Positions 27,262 to 36,258 are shown, counted from the stretch's first letter. The stretch is 64,000 bases of DNA from Fluviibacter sp039805725 (GCA_039805725.1 JBDLTT010000065.1:1-64000), one strand, 5' to 3'. The notes: generated from the sequence alone by a model not told the origin. Made by a program: numbers and translations.

Positions 27262-28539
27262 ATGAAAATTCTTGTTGTCGGCTCCGGTGGTCGTGAGCAT
27301 GCCCTGGCATGGAAACTGGCTCAATCTTCCGGTGTGACTAAAGTATTCGTTGCACCCGGCAATGCCGGCACGGCCCGTGAACCGGCGCTCGAGAACCTGC
27401 CGATTACTGACATCAACGCTTTGGCCGATTTCGCCGCGCAGAATGATGTTCATCTGACCGTCGTCGGTCCTGAAGCCCCCCTGGCTGCCGGGATCGTCGA
27501 CGTATTCCGCGCCCGCGGCCTGAAAATCTTCGGACCTACAAAAGCTGCCGCCCAACTGGAGAGCTCGAAAGATTTCGCCAAACGTTTCATGGCCCGCCAC
27601 AACATTCCAACGGCTGGCTTCGAAACCTTTACCGATGCCGCTGCTGCCCATGACTATGTGAACCGCCGTGGCGCGCCGATCGTCATCAAAGCCGATGGTC
27701 TCGCCGCCGGCAAAGGGGTGGTGGTCGCGATGTCGATCGATGAGGCACATGCCGCGATCGATGACATGCTCTCGGGCAATAAACTCGGTAGTGCCGGTGC
27801 CCGCGTGGTGATCGAAGATTTTCTGGATGGTGAGGAAGCCAGCTTCATCGTTCTGGTCGATGGTAAGAATGTCCTACCCATGGCAACCAGCCAGGATCAC
27901 AAGCGTATTGGTGACGGTGATACCGGGCCAAATACCGGTGGCATGGGCGCGTATTCGCCGGCACCCGTCGTGACGCCGGAAGTGCACGCCAAGGTCATGC
28001 GTGAAATCATCATGCCCACCGTACAAGGTATGGCAGCCGACGGCATTCCCTTTACCGGTTTCCTCTACGCCGGTCTGATGATCGGCAAGGACGGCTCGGT
28101 CAAGACACTGGAATTCAACGCCCGTATGGGCGACCCGGAGACACAGCCGATCATGATGCGTCTGAAGTCTGACGCCGTAAAAATGTTTGAACATGCCATT
28201 GCCGGCACACTCGACCAGGCAGAGACCGACTGGGATCGCCGCGTAGCGCTGGGCATTGTGCTTGCTGCACAGAACTATCCGGAAACGCCGCGCAAGGGTG
28301 ACACAATTCACGGCCTGCCAACGGGTAACTCGGCGGGGGAGGATGCGCATGTATTCCATGCCGGAACGGCTGACGAAAACGGCCAGGTCGTGACAAACGG
28401 CGGGCGTGTACTGTGCGTCACGGCACTGGGCGAGAACGTCGCACAGGCCCAGAAACGCGCCCGTGACGTGGTTGACACCATCCGCTTCGAAGGTATGCAG
28501 TACCGCAAGGATATCGGCTACCGCGCCATCAACCGCTGA
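27262..28539 (+). CDS. purD: Phosphoribosylamine-glycine ligase
   Basis: A 425-residue ATP-grasp enzyme for the second step of purine synthesis. N-terminal KILVVGSGGREHALAWKLAQ, the VVGPEAPLAAGIVDVF segment, the ATP-grasp lid region VIKADGLAAGKGVVVA, the metal-binding EFNARMGDPETQPIM and the C-terminal DTIRFEGMQYRKDIGYRAI are all present. Length is normal. AGGAAAG precedes the ATG. Its last codons and stop are duplicated in a 23-bp tandem repeat that reaches the hemF start. Confidence 0.97.
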   Translation: MKILVVGSGGREHALAWKLAQSSGVTKVFVAPGNAGTAREPALENLPITDINALADFAAQNDVHLTVVGPEAPLAAGIVDVFRARGLKIFGPTKAAAQLESSKDFAKRFMARHNIPTAGFETFTDAAAAHDYVNRRGAPIVIKADGLAAGKGVVVAMSIDEAHAAIDDMLSGNKLGSAGARVVIEDFLDGEEASFIVLVDGKNVLPMATSQDHKRIGDGDTGPNTGGMGAYSPAPVVTPEVHAKVMREIIMPTVQGMAADGIPFTGFLYAGLMIGKDGSVKTLEFNARMGDPETQPIMMRLKSDAVKMFEHAIAGTLDQAETDWDRRVALGIVLAAQNYPETPRKGDTIHGLPTGNSAGEDAHVFHAGTADENGQVVTNGGRVLCVTALGENVAQAQKRARDVVDTIRFEGMQYRKDIGYRAINR

Positions 28540-28577
28540 TCAGCCCCGCCATCAACCGCTGATCAGCCCCGCCATCA
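28525..28577. repeat. 23-bp tandem duplication across the purD stop
   Basis: Bases 28525-28547 are repeated exactly at 28548-28570, and the first seven bases of the unit occur again at 28571-28577, where they run into the hemF ATG. The unit begins GCCATCAACCGCTGA (the purD end with its stop) and ends TCAGCCCC. The duplication moves hemF 23 bases further from purD and puts no recognisable ribosome binding site in front of it. Confidence 0.95.
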
Positions 28578-29509
28578 TGTCCGCGCAGCAAGGCCCGCAA
28601 CGTTCTCAGATTGTTGAACGCTATTTGCGCGGTCTGCAGCAGCGTATTGTCGACGCCCTCGCAGCGGTCGATGGCCAGGCGTTCCGCCAAGACAACTGGA
28701 TCCGGCCGGCCGGCGGTGGTGGTGTTTCCTGCCTGATCGAAGAGGGCGACCTCATTGAGCGTGGCGGCGTGAATTTTTCGCACGTCATGGGGGAACAACT
28801 CCCCCCCTCCGCTTCGGCGCACCGGTCCGAGCTCGCGGGACGCCCCTACGAAGCCATGGGCGTGTCGTTGGTGATGCATCCACGCAACCCCTACTGTCCA
28901 ACGGCGCACATGAATGTGCGCTATTTCGTTGCCCACCCGCCCAAACACCAGCCGGAAGCGCTGCCGGTGTTCTGGTTTGGTGGCGGCATGGACCTCACGC
29001 CATACTACGGCTTCCACGAAGACGCCGTTCATTTTCACCAGACGTGTCGCGATGCGCTGGCGCCCCATGGCGCAGATTACTACCCACGCTTCAAGGATTG
29101 GTGTGACCGCTATTTCTTTCTCAAGCACCGCAACGAAGCCCGCGGTGTCGGGGGCGTTTTTTATGATGATCTGAATGAACCGGGTTTTGAGGCCAGCTTT
29201 GCGCTCACCCGTTCGGTAGGTGATGCTTTTATCGATGCGTACACACCAATACTCCTGCGTCGCCGCGATCTACCTTGGGGCGAACGTGAGCGGGATTTTC
29301 AGGCCTATCGCCGTGGACGCTATGTCGAATTCAATCTCGTCTACGACCGAGGAACACTTTTTGGCCTGCAATCTGGCGGACGAACCGAATCGATCCTGAT
29401 GTCGATGCCACCGATCGTTAAGTGGCGCTACGACTGGCAACCCGAGGCCGGTTCGCCCGAAGCGATGCTGTATACCGATTTTCTACCGCAGCGCAATTGG
29501 TTGGCCTAA
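28577..29509 (+). CDS. hemF: Oxygen-dependent coproporphyrinogen-III oxidase
   Basis: A 310-residue enzyme that converts coproporphyrinogen III to protoporphyrinogen IX with O2. Conserved blocks are all there: GGGVSCLIEEGDLIERGGVN, NPYCPTAHMNVRYF, WFGGGMDLTPYYGF, RGVGGVFYDDL and YVEFNLVYDRGTLFGLQSGG. Presence of this form implies growth with oxygen. ATG 28577 gives the usual length; the frame is open further upstream into purD. No Shine-Dalgarno is visible, so translation may depend on readthrough of ribosomes from purD. Converges with hemY. Confidence 0.97.
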   Translation: MSAQQGPQRSQIVERYLRGLQQRIVDALAAVDGQAFRQDNWIRPAGGGGVSCLIEEGDLIERGGVNFSHVMGEQLPPSASAHRSELAGRPYEAMGVSLVMHPRNPYCPTAHMNVRYFVAHPPKHQPEALPVFWFGGGMDLTPYYGFHEDAVHFHQTCRDALAPHGADYYPRFKDWCDRYFFLKHRNEARGVGGVFYDDLNEPGFEASFALTRSVGDAFIDAYTPILLRRRDLPWGERERDFQAYRRGRYVEFNLVYDRGTLFGLQSGGRTESILMSMPPIVKWRYDWQPEAGSPEAMLYTDFLPQRNWLA

Positions 29510-29537
29510 ACCCACAAACCGCGGGGCTCGCTGTCTT

Positions 29538-30425
29538 CTAACGAACACGGTGGCTGTCGATAAACTCGCGCGCCTTTGATGTCCACGGGTCTGCCACCAT
29601 GCGACTCAGCATGGCATCCGCAGCATCCAGCAGATCAGCATCACACTCCTGATGCGGGATCTGCGTGAGATACATGCTGAAGCGTTGCTGATCGCTACGG
29701 TAGTGTCGGAGGTTACCCAAGTGCGCCTGACGACGGCAGCTTGCCAGAAATGCCTGCGATAACCCATCGCGCGGACGCAAGTCTCGCACCTGGATCAGCA
29801 CATCCTCCCAGCGCTCGGTACCCAACAAGGCGCGCAATTCCGAACGCAGCGACGCCGTACTGGCGGGAGGACGTGTCTGATTTTTCGCCAACGCCAGCAC
29901 CTGTAGTGCCGGTTCATATTGACGGCGAGCGACGAGCATCTCGGCCTCCTGTTCCAGACGTGCGGCAATCAGGGAGGCGTCATCGGATTCAACACGACCC
30001 AACCAGATCGCCGCGCGATCGGCATCGTCCAATCCCTGAGCGGCGCGCGCCGCTAGAAGATCGGCATAACCTGGTGCGAAGCCCAGCTTGCGAGCACATT
30101 CCGCCGCGTTGATCGCCGCCTCATAGTGACCCTCGAGCAACAGCCGCAACGATGAAAGAAACGCCTGCTCCCCCTTACGCTGACGGCGCAATGCCCGGTA
30201 ACGCGCCAGGCTTGCCGGCAAGCGCAGCGCGCCCTGAAGAAGTCTCAGTAATACTGCACCGGTGATCAAGGTTGCCACAATCGTCAGCAGAAGAAAATTC
30301 AGCGACATTTCAATGCGCCAGGTCGACAGCACAATGAGCGCATACCCATCGTTGCGCGCCATTAGATCAGCCATCGCCACCGCCAGGGTGCCAAGCCCCA
30401 GCCCCCAGATCAGCCACTGTCTCAT
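29538..30425 (-). CDS. hemY: HemY-family TPR membrane protein, short form
   Basis: A 295-residue protein with two N-terminal membrane helices (LIWGLGLGTLAVAMADLM and LNFLLLTIVATLITGAVLLR), then the HemY_N region and TPR-like helices (AFLSSLRLLLEGHYEAAINA). In gammaproteobacteria HemY is about 400 residues, so the C-terminal TPR part is roughly 100 residues short and its last segment is divergent. The role of HemY in heme synthesis is unsettled; it is not the Bacillus-type protoporphyrinogen oxidase. Its start overlaps the hemX stop by 4 bases, so it belongs to hemC-hemD-hemX-hemY. Confidence 0.85.
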   Translation of the reverse strand: MRQWLIWGLGLGTLAVAMADLMARNDGYALIVLSTWRIEMSLNFLLLTIVATLITGAVLLRLLQGALRLPASLARYRALRRQRKGEQAFLSSLRLLLEGHYEAAINAAECARKLGFAPGYADLLAARAAQGLDDADRAAIWLGRVESDDASLIAARLEQEAEMLVARRQYEPALQVLALAKNQTRPPASTASLRSELRALLGTERWEDVLIQVRDLRPRDGLSQAFLASCRRQAHLGNLRHYRSDQQRFSMYLTQIPHQECDADLLDAADAMLSRMVADPWTSKAREFIDSHRVR

Positions 30426-31561
30426 TGTGCCGACCCTTTCGTGCTGTCCTGCGCTTTGGTTGTTTCTGCCGGTTTGGCTGGTTCGCCCGCGGACACCGCA
30501 GCTTCTTGCGGCGCCTCATCTGCAACCAGCGGTTCGCCCGTCAGCGCAGAACGCGCGGCGGCCAATGCCTTACGCGATTCTTCCAAACTCACGGCCGCCG
30601 GATCAATGTTCAGCGCCACCAGCTTTTGCAGCGTTGCCAGATCATCCTTGACCAGGGCATCGGCCGTATCGGCATATTTCATAATCCAGGCACGCGCCTG
30701 ACCTAGTGTCTGCTGATACACGCCTGCATTGCGCATAATCAACGCATGTCGGGCGTCGAGGAGCAACAGGCGCAACCCTTGTTGCAAAAACACCTTTTGT
30801 TCCGGGGCGATGAGACCGGCTTCGGCTTGATCGAGTCGCTGCACCCGAATCATGCTACGAATAGCCTGCCAGACGTCCCGAGCAATCGCGACCGCAAAGT
30901 GACGGCCACGCTCCAATAGGGTCGTCGGCGCGACCAGTTCATCAGCCGGGCGCTGGGTATCCGGAGCCTTGTCGACAGGAACGCGTCGATCCTGAATCAG
31001 CGGCAGCTTATCAATGCTGGCGATCACGATGTCGATACGTTCAACCGCCGACCGGAGATCCAGGACTTGCTGTGATTTCAGAACGACCAGATCGCGGCCA
31101 ACAGCCAGTCGCAGGGCCTGGGCGGCGGCACCCGGTTGGTTCGCCAGATTTCGCTGCGCGTTCTGCAAGGCCAGCACCAAGGCCTGGGTATTCCCTGTCC
31201 CCTGCCAGATCTGCCAACCGGCATCGATCTGCTGTTCGATACGATCCAGGCTCATCAGCGCCCGTTCCTGTTGCAAGGACTGGTGCATCTGCTGGACATC
31301 GTCACGCAAGCGTGCCTGATCCGCCATAGCCGCTTCCAACGCCGTCAGTCGTCCATCAACGGTAGCGATCTGGCCAGCTTCGTTATCCAGGGTTTCCCAG
31401 AAACGCACCGTGACCAACTGTTGGACACCGAAGCCAATGATCAGCAACAGACAAAGCGCCCACACCCACCGACCACCCGGTAAGCGGCGCCGTTGTGCCG
31501 GCCGTTTCTTGGTATTCGGGGCATCTTGCGGTTGCTGATCCGTCGTCGGGACGTCGCTCAT
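30422..31561 (-). CDS. hemX: HemX, uroporphyrinogen-III C-methyltransferase-like membrane protein
   Basis: A 379-residue protein: a basic proline-rich N-terminus (KKRPAQRRRLPGG), one membrane helix (WVWALCLLLIIGFGVQQLV), a coiled-coil stretch (RLTALEAAMADQARLRDDVQ), then a helical periplasmic domain containing the HemX blocks LVVLKSQQVLDLRSAVERI and LLLDARHALIMRNAGVYQQT. It ends in an Ala/Lys/Pro-rich tail. Despite the family name no SAM-binding motif is seen, so it is probably structural. Start at ATG 31561, 17 bases after hemD. Confidence 0.9.
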   Translation of the reverse strand: MSDVPTTDQQPQDAPNTKKRPAQRRRLPGGRWVWALCLLLIIGFGVQQLVTVRFWETLDNEAGQIATVDGRLTALEAAMADQARLRDDVQQMHQSLQQERALMSLDRIEQQIDAGWQIWQGTGNTQALVLALQNAQRNLANQPGAAAQALRLAVGRDLVVLKSQQVLDLRSAVERIDIVIASIDKLPLIQDRRVPVDKAPDTQRPADELVAPTTLLERGRHFAVAIARDVWQAIRSMIRVQRLDQAEAGLIAPEQKVFLQQGLRLLLLDARHALIMRNAGVYQQTLGQARAWIMKYADTADALVKDDLATLQKLVALNIDPAAVSLEESRKALAAARSALTGEPLVADEAPQEAAVSAGEPAKPAETTKAQDSTKGSAQ

Positions 31562-31577
31562 GGGATCTCCGTTCTAT

Positions 31578-32375
31578 TCAGGCGAGGTTAGATTCATTAT
31601 ACGTTTGCAAATAGCGCAACATCCCTTCGTCGCCACCCGCCGTGACCGCCACGTGGGTCCAACCCAACTGACGCGCGGCCTCAGCAATACGCGGGTGGGG
31701 CGCAAGCACCGGGCAGGCCTTGAGCGCCAGCGCCAGATCAGCACTAGCGGCGCTCATGACGCGTTGCAAAGATTCACTGCTGCTAACCAGCAACACTCCG
31801 GGTTCCAACCCGGTTTTGCACCAGATCTGCAGTTCCTGAAGTGCAGCCGGATGCAGCTGCCGGCGGTAAATAGCCACTTCATCCACACGCGCACCCCGCT
31901 CTCGTAAAGACTGCGCTAGAAAGTCTCGACCGCCTTCACCACGGATCAGTGCAAAGGCCTGCCCGCGACAATGCGTTTGTTCAAAAAATGGCGCGGCGAG
32001 CAAACCCTCAGAATCAAAGTTGCGCTCCGGTAAAACCACCAGCGGGATACGATGCGATTTCAGGACAGCCGCAGACCCCGGGCCGACAGTTGCCGCAGCA
32101 ACCGCCGATGGCCAGCCGTCCGAAAGCGCAGCGGACAATGTGGGCCAGGCAACGTTCACGGCATTGGCGCTGATAAAAATGCAGGCACGATATTCGGTCA
32201 AACGGTTGGCAATGTTTTTTAAGTCTGAGAAATCGTCAACCGGTTGAATCGCCAAGAAGGGAATATGTTGCGCCTCCCCCCCCAACGCACGGATGCCGTC
32301 AATAAGTCGATCACCCTGGCCTTCTGGTCGCGTCACCAGAAAACGTTTGCCGCGCAGGGGAGGTTGCGGCGACAT
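31578..32375 (-). CDS. hemD: Uroporphyrinogen-III synthase
   Basis: About 265 residues. The sequence is weakly conserved in this family, but the start (KRFLVTRPEGQGDRLIDGIR), the ACIFISANAVNVAWP strand, VGPGSAAVLKSHRIPLVVLP, GEGGRDFLAQSLRERGARVD, and LLVSSSESLQRV are the typical HemD blocks. It closes and inverts ring D of hydroxymethylbilane. It lies 6 bases after hemC, which makes the substrate. GTG 32378 and ATG 32375 stand side by side; I use the ATG. Confidence 0.94.
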   Translation of the reverse strand: MSPQPPLRGKRFLVTRPEGQGDRLIDGIRALGGEAQHIPFLAIQPVDDFSDLKNIANRLTEYRACIFISANAVNVAWPTLSAALSDGWPSAVAAATVGPGSAAVLKSHRIPLVVLPERNFDSEGLLAAPFFEQTHCRGQAFALIRGEGGRDFLAQSLRERGARVDEVAIYRRQLHPAALQELQIWCKTGLEPGVLLVSSSESLQRVMSAASADLALALKACPVLAPHPRIAEAARQLGWTHVAVTAGGDEGMLRYLQTYNESNLA

Positions 32376-32381
32376 CACAGC

Positions 32382-33317
32382 TCAGGCCGGTCGTTGATTC
32401 AGTTGGGCGATGAGCACGTCTGCACCCTCAGTCAACAAACGTTCGGCCAGCGCCGTACCCAGCGACTCCGCATCCGCCCAGGCGCCACGACACTCTCCTG
32501 ACACCATTTGTGTGCCATCGACCGAGGCGACCAACCCGCGCAACCAGAGCTGCTGATGCGTTTCACCTACAGCAAAGCCGGCGATGGGCAGATGGCAACT
32601 GCCACCGAGTCGACGGGAAAACGCTCGTTCGGCACGCACACAGGCTGCGGTCTCAGCATCCGCCAATCCATTGGCGATTCTCTGATTCTCGGGTTGTGCC
32701 TCACAAATCTCGATCCCTAGCGCGCCCTGGCCCGGTGCCGGCAACATCTCGGCCGGATCAATCCGCGTACGAATCCGATCCGCCAACCCCAGGCGCACCA
32801 GGCCGGCAGCGGCCAGAATAATCGCGTCATACTCTCCAGCGTCGAGTTTTTTCAGGCGGGTGTCCAGGTTGCCGCGCAATGGCTTGATCACCAGGTGCGG
32901 AAACTTCGCCCGCAACTGTGCCTCGCGGCGCAGACTTGACGTGCCGACCACGGCCCCCGCTGGCAGATCTGCCAGATGATGAAAGCGTGGGCTCACAAAA
33001 GCATCGCGCGGATCTTCACGCGCGCTGATCGCCGCCAGAACAAAGCCTTCTGGCATCTCCATCGGCACATCTTTCATCGAATGTACCGCCAGATCGGCTC
33101 GACCTTCGGCCATGGCGACCTCCAGCTCCTTGATGAAAAGCCCCTTACCACCGATGGCCGCGAGCGGCCGATCCAGAATCTGGTCGCCCCGGGTGGTCAT
33201 CCCCAGGATCTGCACATCACGATCCGGGTTCTGTGCCTGCAAGCGGCTTTGGACATGCATGGCCTGCCACATGGCAAGACGGGATTCACGAGAAGCGATA
33301 ACGAGGGGTTTGGACAT
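32382..33317 (-). CDS. hemC: Hydroxymethylbilane synthase
   Basis: A 311-residue porphobilinogen deaminase. The N-terminus has IASRESRLAMWQA, then GDLAVHSMKDVP-type sequence (RADLAVHSMKDVPMEMPEGF), VVGTSSLRREAQL, LRGNLDTRLKKLDAGEYDAI and the cofactor cysteine in RRLGGSCHLPIAGFA. Four porphobilinogens are joined here and passed to HemD. ATG 33317 is chosen because the frame upstream opens only with a TTG. Divergent from argH with about 110 bases shared between them, the usual betaproteobacterial arrangement. Confidence 0.97.
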   Translation of the reverse strand: MSKPLVIASRESRLAMWQAMHVQSRLQAQNPDRDVQILGMTTRGDQILDRPLAAIGGKGLFIKELEVAMAEGRADLAVHSMKDVPMEMPEGFVLAAISAREDPRDAFVSPRFHHLADLPAGAVVGTSSLRREAQLRAKFPHLVIKPLRGNLDTRLKKLDAGEYDAIILAAAGLVRLGLADRIRTRIDPAEMLPAPGQGALGIEICEAQPENQRIANGLADAETAACVRAERAFSRRLGGSCHLPIAGFAVGETHQQLWLRGLVASVDGTQMVSGECRGAWADAESLGTALAERLLTEGADVLIAQLNQRPA

Positions 33318-33427
33318 GGCGATCAATCAATGCAAATTCCACGGACGTGGCACCCGGACGAGTGCAATCCTAGCACGTGCCATCCCTTATAATACGGGCT
33401 CCCCAGCCACTCTTGCGACTCATCAAC

Positions 33428-34831
33428 ATGTCTGCCAACGAAAAGACCCCTGCTTCCACGCCCTATACCTGGGCCGGCCGCTTTGACGAGCCGATGTCGG
33501 AACTCGTGAAGCGCTACACCGCCTCGGTCGATTTCGACCAGCGTCTGTGGCAACAGGATATCCGCGGCTCGCTGGCACATGCCCGCATGTTGGCCAAACA
33601 GCAAATCATTAGCGCGCAGGATCTGGCCGAGATTGAACGCGGCATGGCGCAGATTCTGGGCGAACTCGAACGTGGCGAGTTCGTTTGGTCGTTGGATCTG
33701 GAAGACGTCCACCTCAATATCGAGCACCGCCTGACGAGCCTGGTCGGTGACGCCGGCAAGCGTCTGCACACCGGTCGCTCGCGTAACGACCAGGTCGCCA
33801 CTGATATCCGGCTGTGGCTCCGTGACAGCATCGATATCCTGATCGAGCTTTTCAAACGACTACAACGCGCGTTGGTCACATTGGCCGAACAGCATGCCGC
33901 AACCCCGATGCCGGGCTTTACCCATTTGCAAGTCGCTCAGCCGGTCACCTTCGGTCATCACCTGATGGCCTATGTGGAAATGCTGGCACGTGACGCCGAA
34001 CGCCTGACCGATCTCCGCCGCCGCGTCAACCGGCTGCCCCTGGGCAGCGCCGCGCTGGCTGGTACGACGTACCCCATCGACCGCCATTTCGTCGCCGAGC
34101 AACTCGGCTTCGAGGCTGTTTGTGAGAATTCGCTGGACGCCGTCTCTGATCGTGATTTCGCAATCGAGTTCTGTGCTGCTGCATCGCTAGCGATGATCCA
34201 CCTTTCCCGCTTCTCAGAGGAACTGGTGCTGTGGATGACGCCGCGCTTCGGTTTTGTGATGCTGGCCGACCGTTTCTGCACCGGTTCGTCGATCATGCCG
34301 CAGAAAAAGAACCCGGATGTCCCCGAACTCGCCCGCGGCAAAACCGGTCGCGTCATCGGCGATCTGAACACCCTGCTCGTTCTGATGAAGGGGCAACCGC
34401 TGGCCTATAACAAAGACAATCAGGAAGACAAGGAACCCTTGTTTGATGCCGTCGATACACTGACCGACACCCTGCGCATTTTCGTCGATCTGGTACCAGG
34501 CATTACCGTGCGCCCGGAACCAATGGCCAACGCCCTGCTCCAAGGCTACGCCACCGCGACGGATCTGGCCGACTATCTGGTGCGTAAAGGTTTACCCTTC
34601 CGCGAAGCACACGAAGTCGTGGGGCTAGCCGTCAAAGCGGCCGAAAAGAAAGGGGTTGACCTGGCCGATCTCACGCTGAGCGAACTGCAAGCCTTCTCGA
34701 CGCTGATCGCCCCGGACGTGGTCAACGCGCTCACCGTCGATGGCTCGCTCGCCGCCCGCAACCATATCGGGGGCACAGCACCGAATCAGGTCAAAGCCGC
34801 TATCGAACGTGCCAAAAAACGACTGGGCTAA
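33428..34831 (+). CDS. argH: Argininosuccinate lyase
   Basis: A 467-residue enzyme of the fumarase/aspartase superfamily for the last step of arginine synthesis. TWAGRFDEPMSELVKRYTAS at the start, the HTGRSRNDQVATDIRLW block, TPMPGFTHLQVAQPVTFGHH and the superfamily signature GSSIMPQKKNPDVPELARGK with its catalytic Ser are all present. ATG 33428 follows CATCAAC and gives the standard length. argA is at the far end of the window (61.5 kb). Confidence 0.98.
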   Translation: MSANEKTPASTPYTWAGRFDEPMSELVKRYTASVDFDQRLWQQDIRGSLAHARMLAKQQIISAQDLAEIERGMAQILGELERGEFVWSLDLEDVHLNIEHRLTSLVGDAGKRLHTGRSRNDQVATDIRLWLRDSIDILIELFKRLQRALVTLAEQHAATPMPGFTHLQVAQPVTFGHHLMAYVEMLARDAERLTDLRRRVNRLPLGSAALAGTTYPIDRHFVAEQLGFEAVCENSLDAVSDRDFAIEFCAAASLAMIHLSRFSEELVLWMTPRFGFVMLADRFCTGSSIMPQKKNPDVPELARGKTGRVIGDLNTLLVLMKGQPLAYNKDNQEDKEPLFDAVDTLTDTLRIFVDLVPGITVRPEPMANALLQGYATATDLADYLVRKGLPFREAHEVVGLAVKAAEKKGVDLADLTLSELQAFSTLIAPDVVNALTVDGSLAARNHIGGTAPNQVKAAIERAKKRLG

Positions 34832-34837
34832 GCGGGT

Positions 34838-35416
34838 TTAAATCGAGGCCCCGGCCAGCGTTGCCACACCGAGCAACAGAAAGAGCACCGCCGTCACGCG
34901 GTGCACAAGTTCGATCTGGATCTTGCGCAACAACAGGTTGCCGAAAAAAACCAGCGGTACATTGGCAACGAGCATCCCAACGGTAGTCCCCATCACGACC
35001 GACAGTAGATCATTGAAACGGGCGGCCAGAATCGCCGTGGCGACTTGTGTCTTGTCCCCCATCTCCAGCAAAAAGAATACGACCGTCGTCATCACAAAAA
35101 CGCCATAGCGGCGCAATTTCTGTTCTGCGGCATTCTCTTCGTCTTCATCCAGTCGATCCGGGATCAGTGTCCAGATTGCCATGGCAATGAACGAAAGGCC
35201 AACGATCCAGCGCATCCAGTCGGGACCAAGCCATTCAAAAACGGTGTCACCGACCAGGGCGGCGAGCGCATGATTCAACAGGGTGGCCACGAAGATACCG
35301 GCACTGATCGCCCACGGCGAACGGTATCTTGCCGCCAAGACCAGGGAGAGCAACTGGGTTTTGTCGCCGATCTCGGCCAGCGCCACGACACCGGTGGCGA
35401 TCAGGAATGTTTCCAT
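34838..35416 (-). CDS. TMEM165/GDT1-family (UPF0016) cation transporter
   Basis: A 192-residue inner-membrane protein with six predicted helices arranged as two related halves. Each half has the family motif E-x-G-D-K-T: AEIGDKTQLLS near residue 15 and LEMGDKTQVATA near residue 118, separated by an acidic loop (RLDEDEENAAE). Bacterial members such as MneA of Vibrio export Mn2+; eukaryotic ones move Mn2+ or Ca2+. Manganese export is therefore the best guess. The gene's ATG shares a base with the grxD stop (TGATG), so the two are cotranscribed. No yybP-ykoY manganese riboswitch precedes it, which is notable for this family. Confidence 0.88.
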   Translation of the reverse strand: METFLIATGVVALAEIGDKTQLLSLVLAARYRSPWAISAGIFVATLLNHALAALVGDTVFEWLGPDWMRWIVGLSFIAMAIWTLIPDRLDEDEENAAEQKLRRYGVFVMTTVVFFLLEMGDKTQVATAILAARFNDLLSVVMGTTVGMLVANVPLVFFGNLLLRKIQIELVHRVTAVLFLLLGVATLAGASI

Positions 35417-35748
35417 CAGTTTTTATACGGTTCGAGAAGCGTCTGTAATTCACCCGCCTGAAACATTTCCATCATGATGTCACTGCCGCCAATAAACTCA
35501 CCATTCACATACAGCTGAGGAATCGTGGGCCAGTTGGCGTAAACCTTGACACCCTCACGTACGTCCGGGTTTTCCAGAACGTTGACGCTAAAAAATTTGC
35601 TGACGCCGCTTTCGCGCAAAAGCTTACAGGCACGCTGGGAAAATCCACACTGCGGAAACTGCGGCGTTCCCTTCATGTACAGCACAACGGGGTGGCCTTT
35701 CACCTGTTCGTCGATGAGGGTCAGAACCGGATTGTTGTTATCGCTCAT
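35416..35748 (-). CDS. grxD: Monothiol glutaredoxin
   Basis: A 110-residue Grx4-type protein. The active site is CGFS at Cys34 in KGTPQFPQCGFSQRACKLL, followed by the glutathione-binding WPTIPQLYVNGEFIGGSDIM. Such proteins carry a bridging [2Fe-2S] cluster with glutathione and deliver it to other proteins. Length is normal. It is translationally coupled to the downstream GDT1-family transporter, linking iron-sulfur handling and Mn export in one transcript. Confidence 0.96.
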   Translation of the reverse strand: MSDNNNPVLTLIDEQVKGHPVVLYMKGTPQFPQCGFSQRACKLLRESGVSKFFSVNVLENPDVREGVKVYANWPTIPQLYVNGEFIGGSDIMMEMFQAGELQTLLEPYKN

Positions 35749-35820
35749 GGTGAAACTCCGTCTTCTCTGGGGTTACAAAGTGCAAGGAGTCTAGCCAAGA
35801 GCCTGTCGGGCGTCAAACAG

Positions 35821-36258
35821 CTAGTGGTAGGGGTGCCGTATGCGCTCGACCAGGCTATATAGCCCCATCCCCGCCAGCAACGCCACTACATAAACGAGGC
35901 CAGCATCCAATCCGGCGCCCAACAGCACCAATCCGGGCCCCGGACAGATACCGGTCAGACCCCAACCAATACCGAACAGTACGGAACCGCCAATCAAACG
36001 GCCATTGATTGTCCGGTTGGTTGGCAGGTTCAAGGGTTCGCCCAAGAGGGTGAGACGTCGTTGACGCAATAGCGCAAACCCCAGGCTGCCGACCACCAAG
36101 CCACCGCCCATGACCAGCCCGAGCGATGGGTCCCACAGTCCCGCCACGTTTAGAAAACCAATGACCTTTTCCGGGTTGGCCATGCCAGACAGAATCAACC
36201 CCGTACCGAGCAACAAGCCGGCCAGACCGGCCGTGAGCCAATGCATCGTCGATTTCAT
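35821..36258 (-). CDS. YeeE/YedE-family inner-membrane protein, second half-protein (PmpB-like)
   Basis: A 145-residue protein with about four membrane helices. Blocks LAGLLLGTGLILSGMANPEK and GIGWGLTGICPGPGLVLLG are the conserved pore motifs of the YeeE/YedE (DUF6691) family, the second holding the key GxCPGP cysteine. YeeE/YedE proteins take up thiosulfate or other sulfur species. Here the channel is split over two genes; the ATG overlaps the preceding gene's stop by 4 bases. The pair sits behind a BigR-type sulfur sensor. Confidence 0.88.
   Translation of the reverse strand: MKSTMHWLTAGLAGLLLGTGLILSGMANPEKVIGFLNVAGLWDPSLGLVMGGGLVVGSLGFALLRQRRLTLLGEPLNLPTNRTINGRLIGGSVLFGIGWGLTGICPGPGLVLLGAGLDAGLVYVVALLAGMGLYSLVERIRHPYH

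Noticed and set aside
35749..35820. yybP-ykoY manganese riboswitch before the grxD/GDT1 unit
   Set aside because: Only 72 bases are available and no conserved helix pattern is visible.
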